A stretch of DNA of 64,000 nucleotides from Rhypophila decipiens (Eukaryota > Ascomycota > Sordariomycetes > Sordariales > Naviculisporaceae). The DNA lies in the NCBI GenBank assembly GCA_033297075.1, contig MU858052.1, forward strand, positions 248,001-312,000. Reading direction: 5' to 3'. Positions 12,101-24,389 of the stretch are shown here, one piece after another. Position 1 is the first letter of the stretch, and each line of letters begins with the position of its first letter. Both the position numbers and the translations under genes were made by a program. Under the pieces are notes generated by a model, which saw only the letters and a program-made list of their open reading frames with translations, made no database searches and was not told where the DNA came from.

Positions 12101-15100
12101 GTGACGTCTAGGACGGCGAATTCCAATCTCATTCACGATTTCCTTGACGAGGACCAAGATAGCATGCGATTAGCCGAGCTTGGATGTGGTGAACACTCCA
12201 GAGGCTCCCGGCCAGGGAAGACAGGAGAAGCTCATGAGAAACCCAGCAGAGTCAGTGTTCAAGCAGATTGGCAGATCGGATGCTGTTATTCCACACTTGC
12301 TTATCTCTTTGGGTATGGACATATTTCGATAACCGCTGTCTCATCCAGCTCAATTTGATCGTGTCTTGCTCAAACACCTCGTTTTGTTACCCATCCGATG
12401 TCTTTCGGCATATCACTTCTAGATACGAATACTGTCTCTTCTCCTTCCTCTACATGCTCCATCTCTGTATTACTTTGTGCCCCTTCAACTGATTCCTTGG
12501 TGGTAGTTTGCGCAGAACCATCTTCGCATACTAATCACCAACTCTTATATTAAGCTCATACATCTAATGAACTTGGACTATTCTTGTCCAAGAAAACTGA
12601 GCAATCGAGGATTGTGTGCTTCCGCAACCTTTGGAATAGCTCAGTACCTCTGTTATTGATCTCTCCCTCGGTCCCTCGGCACTTTCTGATATTTGCCTCG
12701 ACTACTGGCCTGCAGCCATCATGTTTCCCAGCTCGGGGGTTGATCGAATGACAGCTATGAGGCATCCGTTGTTCGACTTTTGTGGTTATTTCTGCTATCA
12801 ACATGTCCCTACCGACCATTCTCAGTCTGAGAGCCCTCAAAGCTTATTGTGTATGCCAGATTTCAGTTTTAGGGAGGCCTCATCCCAGCCTTGAAAGACG
12901 TGCATCTATCCAGGCACATGGAGCGAGCTAAGATAATAATCCCCTTGCTGCTCACTAATAGCCATGATCTCTAGCCCCCAATGGGGTTGTGAATCGAATA
13001 TTTGCAGGAACCAGCACGACCTGCGACCAAGATCGGCCTGGCGCGTAAGATGGATGCTTCATTTGGGGCTTAGAACAATATTGGATCTGCTAGAAGGCTT
13101 CTCGGCTGCATTGTTCTTCCCCTCTTGGAGACCACGAACTGCTGCACTCCTTCGTGTGATTATCATAACGGAAAAAGTCTCGTTGTTGGTCTGCCTTTTG
13201 CATACTGAACTCTTTATGTGTGTTCGTCAAAGACCTTGCACCTTCAAGGCAAGGGACAAGAAGTGACCCTCACCAAGACTCAACATGAGCTCATGAGGGA
13301 TGATCCGCAACATGGAATAAGTCAAACATGTAAGATAGAGGCTCAGCTGATACATAAGGATACAGACAGCTCCGTTACAGGTACAGCCATACATGGTTTA
13401 CATGTAGAGGTAGTGCCGATGAGAAACGGATGGCGTTGGATCCACCGTTTTCCATGCTTCCCGTCCAGTCTATTTCCGCCCCCAAAACCCACCGGTCCTG
13501 TCTCTGTTGGCACACCCAAACTGATACAGGCATTCGTAACATACCTACCGATTTGAGCTTCAACACAATACCATTCAAGTTACTAGCCAGACACACAGAT
13601 TATTACACCGATTCATTTCACCTGTGACATAAAGAAACGGCAAATTCCACACCCCATTCCGGGTTCTCGGTGAGCTATCTTAGCTCACTGAACAATCCAG
13701 AATCATCTTCCCCTCCGGAAACCATGCCCAGATGGGCGGATACATAAAACGTAAGGCAAGGTAGCCATTAAATTCCCGCCATGACTGCATCTATCCGGCA
13801 ACGAAAAGCTGGTGAGGTCCTTCATCTCAGATGATAGGCTCTCTCACGGCTCAAGGACAGTGCAGGCTGGAATTGAACTGGAGACGGAACAACCCGTGGC
13901 TAAGATGGCAAGACCACCACCAGCTCGGAGTTTGGGGACCGGGACTGGACTTGGGGTCTTTTGTATGTTGCCGCCGTATGTTTGTCCAGAAGGGAAGGGG
14001 ATTCGTATGTACATGTGCGGTTGAGTGAGCTGACGCTTTCTGTCACCATTGGTTCACACCGGTATGTGAATGATCGGCACGCAGTTATTAGGGGCGTTGC
14101 CCGACATCGGGTCTATCCTTCGGCTTCATTTGGAACCTGTAATTAAGAGGGAATGATAGGTAGCTCATGGGAGAAGGAGGGTCCGGTCGAATAGCCCTCT
14201 CTTATCATTAGAGGCTTTCGGAACCAAGATGACTTTTATTTATTCTTCTTTGGCTTCATTTCAAGACCCTCTTGCAGATTCCAGCTACACTACTATACTG
14301 GTAGAAATTATTCCCTCGTAGGGCTGAACGATGTACGATCGTAGAAGCCGTGTAACGACTGCTAACGCAAGCCATCCGTGATCCGCAAGATAGTAACCAA
14401 ACGCATACAACTTGATTCAACAGTATTTCATCATCATACTCAAAGGACCCCGTCCTTTTCTAATTTTTCCACAAATTAGTGTGGCTCGGGATGAACCGCC
14501 TGCAGCCCCGGACTGTTATGTATTGCAAGATCTTGTGGCCGATGAGAAGGGGACACAGAGAAAGCTAGAATATGCACGACTGACACACGCGAAGTGACTA
14601 GAATAAAGGATGTTGCAGAAAAAAGTAAGCTTTTAGAGTTCCGAGTCCGTGATGTGTGTGTGTGTGGAACATTTCGCGAATACAAAAGGATCAAGGGCAG
14701 ACGAGAGGATTGAGTGACTTGAGTGACTCTTTGTCTCTCTGTCTGGTTTCAGATCGACATGTTTTCCCCAAGTCTCCTCTACTAAAGCCTTTAACTAACT
14801 CGATGTTAGACCGGTTTGTCGTGTCTGCCAGTTCATTCGGCCAAGATATTCCTCATGTTTCTTCTGTAAATTCCGGAGATGGTGTGTCGCGGAAAATACC
14901 ACGCCGAAGAAGAGCGGGATGGATGCACGCACACATCTGCGCCAACAGACCGGCATGTGTGGAAAAATGAAAACAATATCTTACCCAGCAGAAACAGCAC
15001 CTTTTGATTCGTAACATGAAAGTAAGGTGGCGAGAACGGATGAACTTGGAGGTGGGGGAGAGGGCCAGAACTATCCGTGTTGTAAAAGAAGACCAACGAA

Positions 15101-16492
15101 AAGCCTCGTGAATGATCGTCGTCGGTGGGTTGCCGGCTGAGTAACAAACCAGATCCAAGGGAATTGGGATTCGGTCAAGATGGCGAAAATTAGGGGTGGT
15201 CACGGAGGGGACTAGCCGGATTGAACTCATTATACAGGACAAGGATTGTCAACGAATGGTTCATCAGACCGGTTTGGAGACAGGCCTGTCTCTGTTTGCC
15301 TGTTTGCCTTAGGCCCGAATCCATAAGTACCCACAGAGAAGGAAGAGGAGGCTGGCAACCTGCATCCCATACCCATAGCGTGCATAGCTAACCGCTTCCC
15401 ACCAATCCTTATTCAAGGTCAACGGGGAATCTGGTCGATTGATACTGTGGTAAATCACATATCTGTAAAGTGATCCGGATTAGCTACTCGTTGAGGCTGT
15501 GATAGGTCCCGCTTAGACAAGTGCAGATGTTGCAGAGGAGGGACGCTGGTTAATTCGGGGATCGTCATAATCTCATCATTCGATCTTGTCCTGACTGGAT
15601 ATCTGTTAATCGACAGTCAGGAATTCTCAGATAGGGAAATGATTTGAGACGCGGAAGACGAAACAGTGTAGAGTCAAAATCACAAGGGCTCACGATTGAT
15701 TCACGAACGAACCTCCAGAGTACTCTACTCGTACCTGTAATGTGTTCCTTTTCCACACCCAGGTGCACCTAGATTCCAAAGTACCTGTCCGCATATATGG
15801 ATAAGGTAGGCAGATATCAGTGGAATTCCGCCAGCATCACCATTCTTGCTGTCTTGATACTGTCTTGGATGGATGAGTGGTTTGTTATTGATACGAATCG
15901 TGATGAACCTATATCATGCATATCCTGACAAATTTGCTGCTGGGGCAGAGCGATTTGGCGATTCTTGAGCGGAGGGTGGTGATTACTACCCTGACCATGG
16001 GAAAGCTGTAATACATACATACGTACCAGGTTGGGTACATATTCACGTTACTCCAAAAAGCCACGATCTTGTTGTAAGGAAGTACCCGGTCTAATAATGT
16101 CTTGTTGTCTGTTTATGGGGGAGACAAAAGGAAGTTTCCGTCATGGATCTCTCCGGCAGTAAGACATGACTTTATGAGGTGTTTGAGTCTGTGGATTGGA
16201 AGGCTTATGGAAGCCGGCGGAAGTCGGTGCGTATTGTTTGGTATTGAAAGATAGAATTCAACATCTAATGTTCTAGACCGAGACCACCTCTGCCGATCAG
16301 TTGCCTGATCCACCTATCAAGCGTGGTTCTCGGCCTCGGGTTTCGGATACGGGCATCGCATTTCACATACAATACCGGTGCGAAAAGGTTGTTCAGCTCA
16401 ATCTAAAGTCTGCAGACAGTATTCCGAGACCATTTGCAAAAAAGTGAAGACTTGGACTTTAAGGAAAACCAGTAGAACGTCGAATAAAAAGA
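9156..16492. other. Gene-poor region
   Basis: More than 7 kb without a supportable gene. The longest ATG frame (9505-9951, 148 codons) is low-complexity and lacks conserved motifs. The first 350 bases are the probable promoter of the GPI-protein gene. Seen here: a palindrome AACTATATATATAGTT at 10596-10611 and a run of 17 C at 11393-11409. Base composition is mixed rather than strongly AT-rich, so heavy RIP is not obvious by eye. Confidence 0.4.
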
Positions 16493-16579
16493 CGATCGCG
16501 ATGGGACTCGGACCCACAACCTCAGTCTTGGTATCTCCCATACTAGGAGGACCACACGATACCATTTCGCCACCCGACC
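16493..16579 (-). tRNA. tRNA-Arg (CCT) with a 15-nt intron
   Basis: Read on the minus strand from 16579. The acceptor stem is GGTCGGG/CGCGATC (one G-G mismatch at pair 6-67, one G-U). The four-pair D arm has loop AATGGTA and matches box A (TGGCGAAATGG). The anticodon loop is CTCCTA plus A, giving anticodon CCT after U33 and purine 37. A 15-nt insert sits one base 3' of the anticodon, the usual nuclear tRNA intron site. The five-pair anticodon stem closes as TGGTC/GACTG with two G-U pairs. The variable loop is 5 nt. The T arm is GTGGG/CCCAT with box B GGTCCGAGTCC. Five T residues follow 3 nt downstream as a Pol III terminator. The acceptor mismatch leaves some doubt that it is functional. Confidence 0.7.
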
Positions 16580-19500
16580 GCTCACTTCATCCGATGTTTT
16601 GTCTCCCTTATCTATTAAAGGATATTGGAGTCAGCAAGTGAATGAGAATACCTTTGGTATATGACGCGTTTTACATACCGGAGCAGCGAGAGATTCAGGG
16701 GTTCAGCTGGGCAGGCTTGAAGCTCCACCGATCTGCACAGTAACGTTTTTTGGATCTATTCGTGCAGTGCACCTCTGAGGGTCCTCGGGGTGTGTGGGGT
16801 GGTGGGCTTTTCTGTCAGAATCCTCCCACCATCCAGTACTTGAAGAGAAGTTGGTAAGAACTATGATAAATGGTGCTCAGAGAGGTATATATATTTGACT
16901 GACTATCAACATCACATCTCTGTTTGGAGGAAGGCACCGATGTGGGCTTCATTACCAGGTGTCTGCTGCTTACACTAATGGAGCGCAGATCGGGTTTACG
17001 AGACAGCGGGATCGGTCCCAAGAGCCGGGTTCCATCCAGCAGAGCTTGCAGACCCTGCCAAGGTTCATATCCAGATCCTATGTATTGTGTATGGATGTAC
17101 TTTTCCCTGTCAGGAAACGCAACAAGAGAGATCATATTTCGCAATGAATAATATGCTGTTTCTCGTGCTCCCACACGTAGGTAAATGCCAGGTTTCAGTT
17201 CCCTTTGTTTGCACCCAATTTTAGCATTCCAACAATCACTCGAGGGGTTGAATCTCCATTGTCTCTTTCCCCCCTAACCGTTAGTGCCCGAAACCTTATT
17301 TGGACATCATTTAAAGGAAGGAAGGTCTCCTTCTTTCACGAGCACTGTACAGCTGCAAATCAAGCATGGTCTATCTCATGTTGGCCCATCTTCAAACCCA
17401 CAATCCGGCGCCTTGGTTTTGGACAAGCATTCATGATCTGCATCACCGTTGAACGCAAACCGTGTTCTTGGGCCAGCTGTCCGCCAACTGGACTCGGCAC
17501 TGACTTCTGACACGTGCTGCGCGGTGCTTCCAACTTCTGGACGACGTGCAGATTCTTCTCGCCAACAACATGACCGATTGGACCCATACGCCCGATATGT
17601 CGGTAGTGAGTCCTGATTGGAATTAAAGGTATATTTTTGAGGTTTTCTGCTTGGTTCAACACCGGAGTGCTGTTTATGAAATCGACTACCGTGGAAGTGC
17701 CTTCATGGGGCTTCACCGGGGCTGCGGAGTCCTTTCAAAGTGGAATCGTATCGCCGGTTCACGATTCCACATGTGGAACAATACACGTTGAAGCGTTGAA
17801 TACCGTACTACAGTGGTAACGTCGGGTACTCCCACCGAACACGCATACATCCATACCGTAACTTACTCTATTTCTGGCTCTGCGTTTCCAACCCTTCCCC
17901 AAATTACAGGCCCTGCGTTGCGGGGAAAGGATGGGGAGCTCAAGCCTCTGTAACCACGAAAAAGCTAACTCGCCAGTGCGGGCCCAAAGGCCATGTGTGC
18001 AGCCATTGGCAGCTAAAAGCTCGAATTTCAATATAATACAACTCAATCAAATCAAGGCCGATTAAAATGCAGTCCTTTGTAATTGAGTCCTTCTGATCTG
18101 TTATTTTTGTCTATACTATTTTTCCTATAGTACAAGCTGAGGTTATAAAGCGTAATTGCAATGCAAGTATAAGACTAATGTAGGTGCAAGTACAGGTACA
18201 GGGTTAGGGTTAGTGGTGACTGTGCTTGCCAAGCCGGCTGGCTGAGCTTGGGCCAGCTTGGGCCAGCTTTGGCCAACTTGGTTTTTTTGAGCCAATAGAA
18301 ATTGGCTGCACATGCTGTTTGGACCCGCACTGGCGAGTTATCCTTTTCGCTGTAACCACTAACCACCGTCTCGGGACGTCACCAAGTTCGGTATAGTGGC
18401 AAGGTACGACAGCAGTGTGCGGGTTATTTTGGTATTTTGGGATGCCAGGTGATGGAGTTCATCCGGTTGGCTCCGAGAAGATTGATGATTAATCTTATCA
18501 TATGTGACTGTCATGTTCAGAAACCTCATTATCAAGATACGGATACATACCAAGATAATCTTTGACAGGAAGCTCAAGTCGGCCGGGATGACATCAAGAT
18601 ACGGACAGTCGCTGCGCATGGCAATTGGCATTTCATAGCTGCTCAATTACATTTCAGGATGCTGGCCACTGCGAGAAAACGTCAGGTCAATGCTCGACAC
18701 TGATCACACACCATACCGGTAACCCAAAGCTTGGGGGCCAAAACACCCGTATGTACATGTACTGATAGCGAGACAGTCAACGATAAAAAGCTGACGAGAC
18801 GCTTGTTTTTCAATGGTGGACAGAGGCCAAGGCAAAGTGGAGGCAGAAAGACAAACCGGTTTGGCTCTTGCGTTGAAAAGAGATCCGGGCTAACGAAACA
18901 GAAAACTGCCGCGATTGCATATCGATGCTAAGACTCTGACATTCTCACTCTTCTCCTTTTGCGATATCATCAAGTCCGAGACGAGACGGGAGCGCCCCAC
19001 GGTTGCGGTGTGGGCCTGGCTCAGCATGTGCCATGCATTATCCCGACCACCAGACATGCCTTAGGCAGCCAAGTTGACAGTTCCAGTACCAAGGAGATTA
19101 ACCTGTTTCCTTCAGAGAAAGTATTAGGCCTAGCGGGAAGAGATTCTTATCAAAGACCGAGACAGTCTGTCCAAACAAACTCTAGCTATTCCGTCCGTCC
19201 CGGCACCCACGATGGCGTACCGTCCGGTACACACCCGCGTATCGAATCGTATTGACCAGCTGTGTTTGCAGTATCAGTTTGTGTCACCTCTTGGCAATAC
19301 CAAACGCCGCGCCGCCCCTGTCCCGGCCGGACTGTTGAAGGAAGGGTGTCACCCACCAACACGGCACACCAGACGGACGCTAACACCAAAACCGACGTGC
19401 TAAAGTATGACTTGCATGAACCCAGCGGAGAAACAAACGAGACCCCTGCCCTTGGCCTGCCCGGTCTTTTCAGCAGTGGGTGGTGGGCCTGCTAGCCAGG

Positions 19501-20236
19501 CCCACAGCGCCGTTTTGGAGATGTCCCCGGCGGGATGTGGGAGCGTCAGAGACGAGGCTCGGTCTTCGCTTTCAATGGGTTTGGTTCGCGCTCGTCTGTT
19601 CCGTACCGCAGCGTAACCCAGGCTGCGTGTTGTGTTGTGTTGACTTGTTTCGTGGTTGGGTGAGCATGAGGAAGATAGATACAACGATGAGCTCACTTGT
19701 GGTCATGGATAAAAAGGAAGGGAACCCCAGAAACGCCGTTTACGTGCGCCGTGAAATGCCGTGATAATTTCCCTTCCTCTTTTCGGTTGTCTTCAGATGA
19801 CTGCAGAGAGAAGGGTAGAACAACCTTCGGGTTCCTGCCGCGCCCACCCACACACTGTCGACAACATTGCCGGCGGGAAGATGACGCCGTGCCTGTCCGA
19901 GTTTTTGGATTTGCCAGGTCCGCTTGTTATTGGTATTTATCCGAAGTCGTCGATTCCAAGTGTGGGGTGGTGGAAGGACGATGGAAGACACCTGCGCCAA
20001 TGGTGTATACGTACGGATACAGAGCTGTGTACTAAATGTATGCACTGTGCTGAGTGTGTTACCTGAGCGCTTAAATCGCTTGTTGCAGAGCGCGCCACCC
20101 TGAGCCAAGAGGGGCTTTTCAACGACAATTCTCGGCATATTACGGAGTATTTCCTTTCACGAATGAAGGATTCTAGCTTTATCTCTCTTCGATGAGAACT
20201 GTCAAGTCTCCGCTAGCCTGGGGTATTTGGTATATA

Positions 20237-20441
20237 GCATTCCACGGTAAATAGTCAAATTGGGATACATAATTACCAAGGTTACTAGGCCTGTCAGTAA
20301 CTTTGTTAATGCATTTATCTTGTTGAAACAACGCATTTACATACCTAGTAAAGGGCCTATTTTACAACTTAATAAGGCATTTCAAGTCGCGAGTGTAAAG
20401 CCATGGTCATATAGTGCAAGTTGACTATTTACCGCAGAATA
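20237..20441. mobile_element. Candidate MITE-like inverted-repeat element
   Basis: A perfect 14-bp inverted repeat (CGGTAAATAGTCAA at 20245-20258; reverse complement at 20421-20434) bounds about 160 bp of AT-rich DNA. Outward of each arm the sequences AGCATTCCA and AGTATTCTG (read inward) are alike and differ mostly by transitions, so the original terminal repeats were probably longer and have decayed. No coding capacity and no certain target duplication were found. Confidence 0.4.
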
Positions 20442-21185
20442 CTGTACTTACTTGTATACTTGCACTGCCACGCCCAGTGATAATACCACCTTCTTCTATC
20501 AGTAAAATCTGAAGTGACTTGCTGATTTCATCACAGAGAGTTGTCGGTCAGCCCCGGGTCCATGACATTGGTATGTACGGAGTACCGCGCATGTAATAAT
20601 TCTGACAAGGCTGTCACATCAATGCCATCACCCCTAAGCGACACAGCTAGAACAGAAAGGTGAATAGATACTAAAAGAATTCCAGGTTAAGAATGTGATT
20701 TAACATGATTGAAAAGGGGAAAGAGTCTGGAATTAGTGGACAAGGTATAGCTGTGAAATATATATAAAACAGCTCCAGTGGTGTGTGAGAATGTGCATAT
20801 GCAGGCAGGGAGGACCATTCTAGCGTCAACGGGAAGAATATTCCTCAACGCGCGGATATCGGATCTCTTGTTGGCTGGCGTGTTCCACGACATCGTTCAT
20901 CATCCGCGGTGGAAAAGAAAGTAATCCCTAGAGGAGGAGCATTTGCGTGCGTGACCCTCCGGGTGACAGCTCAGCTTGTAATAAGGTGGTTTAATGCTCT
21001 TTCGGTCTCAATTTCCAAACCTAAAAGTGGCTCTTTATCGAGAGGTCAGTTATCACTTATCACATGCAGTTGTCGGATTCATTCTTTCAAACCTTGAAAA
21101 TTTCTAATCTTGAAAGCGGAAGCAGGGAAGAAGAAAAAAAAAAGCAAAAGTGTAGCCATTCCACAGCACACCATCATGATCAGAC

Positions 21186-21275
21186 CGGTGTGTAACCCGT
21201 ACGTACTACACTACCCCGTACAGTACAGGTACACCCGCGTACGGTACATTACAGTACGGTACCGATAATACACTA
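21186..21275. repeat. GTAC-rich palindromic low-complexity tract
   Basis: GTAC occurs many times within 90 bases (for example CCGTACGTACTAC, GTACAGTACAGGTAC, CAGTACGGTACCG). Each is a palindrome, so the stretch can form many small hairpins. A smaller cluster occurs at about 27158-27255. No function is apparent. Confidence 0.5.
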
Positions 21276-24200
21276 CATCCCGGTCGGATCCGATCCGCGG
21301 TGCGCCGCTTTCAAACCCCGAAATAAAAGGGAAACTGTTAGAGAGAAGAGTGAGGATCTGGAAGAACCTTGCATAAAGAAGGGTCGGAACCCAGGACAGG
21401 TAAGAGTACCTACCTGCTCTTCAGTTTTTCTTCTCCACCTTTACAAGACCGAGGATAGCCCATTCTTGCTCATTTCTGCGTCTCAAGAAAAGGCGAAAAC
21501 AGGCAGAAAGATTGAAAGGGGAAAGGAACAGCGTTCGGTCGAACAATGATGATGGGTTTCAACAAGGGACTGGAGTTTTTCTTTTGGCGTGGGAAGCAAC
21601 ATGATTTTGGGGGCCGGTTTGCCTGCCTGCCTGCCTGCCGTGAGATGAACCATACGGAGGAGATATCTACTCCCTATTGCCGACCGATTGCTTTGCACTG
21701 TGAGCAGACGAGTCCCGGTGCTTGCCTACGGCAAGTTTTAATCAAGCCGTACGTACGGGCTAGTGTATGTCGGGATCATAATTCCGGACATGAACGGGGT
21801 TGAAAGTCTGTGGGAGTTGCATCATATCTGGGCGTTGAGAAGGGCGCTTTGTTCGGGACCTTCGGGTGGGCGGCCGACTTATACAAGGATCGACCGCTGT
21901 GGCGTGGTGGACGTTATTCTCGAGTAGCACAAGGGCGGCAAGAGCGCTTGTTTCTGGGTTCCTTCTACGTGGCAATGTCAATATCCATTCGTAGCGTAAT
22001 AGCTCTATCTACGGATTAGCTTGTTCCTGATCAAGACATATTTAGGCATTGTCAAGTGCAGAGCCAGGCCGGATGGACTGGCTACCAAGAGCGCCCTGGG
22101 GTCTTGTGCGACGTCAGAGACGACATCAAGGTAGCGCGCTCGGGTCTTGTGCAACCTCAAAGCGTGACCCAGTATCATGGTTCGGAGCTTGATACGTACA
22201 GTAGTTCCCCCACAATCTTGTTCCTTCAATATCTTGCCCTATCAGAATACTTACCTACCCAGGGATGCGCATATACACGGCCCTTTTGTTCTCTTCATCT
22301 CGCAGTCATGGACAAACCCACGGACTACAAGTGGGCTATGCTATGCATATATACGGTTTTGGTGATGAAAGACTCATGGACATCGCATCTCTTCAGTCGC
22401 CAATTATGCCTTGCCAGTTCGGCTGGACTAGTGAGGACGGGAAGGACCTCGTGAATAGTTGCCTTACTTTCCCCATGTATTTATGAGGCCTGTGTCTCTT
22501 GGGTATGAGGTTATTCGGAGGTATCCTGCCGTGCTTAAACAAATCGACGTCAGAACTTTTTCACCTGCAGCTCAATTCCTCTTGGAAATCTAGATTCCTG
22601 GTATTAAAATCTCGCGCTGTCTGGGAGCGCGTCAGTCAGGTCGTACAGATCTTGTCTGTATCACATCGGTACGGTATTTCTAGGAACCACTGTAAGCACT
22701 ATAATGTGGATTCTTCAAGTGGTCCAGCATGACTTGATATCCTTGCCGCGGAAACAGGCTCCTGTGTTGTGAGGAAGGATGGTTATGTGGTGGATCTGTC
22801 AGAATTTCAAGAGCCACGATACGAACAGCGTGTGTAAGGTCCTTTCTGCGAAGTACCTGCCGCCCCCAAAACGTACTGGGCCTGTGAGCAGCTGCGCCGC
22901 GCCTAAGCGCAAAGCGTCCGGGCAATGAGCCATGCGTTGCTCAATGAGGATCAATCATCATCACATCCTATCCCACCCATCACACCAACATGGAGCGGAG
23001 GCTCTAGCCAAAGACGGCTACCGTAATGTTCATGGGCAGTCTAAGCTTTCTGCAGTGTACCTCGAGGAGCTCATCGTCACCAAGTGATTTGGGGTATCTG
23101 CAGGACCCAGAGATCTCGCGTTGTCATGTAACAAGAAACCATGTAGATTAGAGACAGAATCTTGGGTAAGGCTGCGCAGTGATGACAAAGAAAAAGGTAA
23201 ACTGTAATAAAAATTGGATACAAGAAGGTGAGGAAGAAATGCTGTCAAAGAAGATGATGTACATCAGACAGGGCACAGATCCTCGTGGGAGGATCCGCTT
23301 GGACAGGCCCAGCGTCGCTTCTTTCATCCTCTCTTCTCACTGAGTTGGCGACATCCTACCGGTCCTTCGGAACACAACCGGGCTATGACGTGACGGCGGG
23401 TATGAGTCGTCGGTCCTGGGGCGTCGGTGTCCCTCGGGTTCAATGCCAGCAACCATGTCCCAAATTCAGATCAGCCTCCCAGCCAAGAACAAACTGGAGA
23501 CAAAACTCGAAAGTACGGGTTCTCTGTGCCGAATTCCTCGTAAAAACTCTCAGTCCGGTCGGGATCCAACACCAGGTTGCTCCCGCATGCTGGCCGGACG
23601 AGGCCAACACAAGACGGCGCTGCTTTCGAATCTCTTCCTCCTTCCCCTCGGCCCCTCATCGTGACCAGTCCATAGAAAAGCGAAAGATAAATAAAAGTCA
23701 AGTTTAAGAGGGCAGAATAACAAAAAGGAGAAGATGGAAAATCCTTAACCCAGTCCCAAGTAGAACAGAATGCGCGCGTTTGGTGAAATAAGATCCACCG
23801 GTGGGTATCCTTGCTAAAAATGCCAGATGTTTGTTTTTTTGGTTGGCCGTTGTAAAATTTCCGTGTTGTCCTTATCCCATTCCTGTTCCGCCCAACCCAA
23901 ACCCAAATCCGTTGCTTTTCCGTCAAAAGTCCTTCCAGTTGATATATGGTACCCATAATGACAAAGAAAGTAGAAATAACAAAAGATCCCATGTAGACGT
24001 CCCCTTACAGTCAGTAGTATATGTTGCTGCTGCTGCTGCTGCTGAACAAAAAAACCCTTCCAAGTCGTGAATGCATCGCATTGAGCCCTCGCCTTGTGGG
24101 TCAACTCCAGTGTTGGGCTGATCAGAGAGCATCGCTTGCTTCGTTAACTCATCGGGGCTTGCCCGTTATATCCTTGCGCCATGACCTGTTTCCTGCACCC

Positions 24201-24389
24201 TCGCGAAAAGAGACCAATATCTTCTAAAAGGGAAATATCCGTAAAATGAACCCAGAAATCGAATGTGGATACCAGAAGCCATGAACCGTAAATGCTTAAC
24301 CATTGATGCCACCTCTCTTCTGCGTTGATCCTCGTCAATGCGCCGGACAAAGGTGGCACACATCATGTCGCACCTCGATGGCGCTGCGA

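Larger units (their letters stand above)
16580..24389. other. Gene-poor region
   Basis: Nearly 8 kb with no gene supported on either strand. Seen: GGGTTAGGGTTAG at about 18200 (two telomere-type units); GCTTGGGCCAGCTT-type short direct repeats at 18245-18280; an inverted-repeat element at 20237-20441; GTAC-rich DNA at 21190-21275; and a (GCT)6 run near 24026-24044. The part nearest 24390 may hold the 3' UTR of the NDT80-type gene. Confidence 0.4.

Noticed and set aside
23471..23992. 173-codon minus-strand frame
   Set aside because: No motif, overlaps a plus-strand frame, and probably lies in or beyond the 3' UTR of the VIB-1-like gene.
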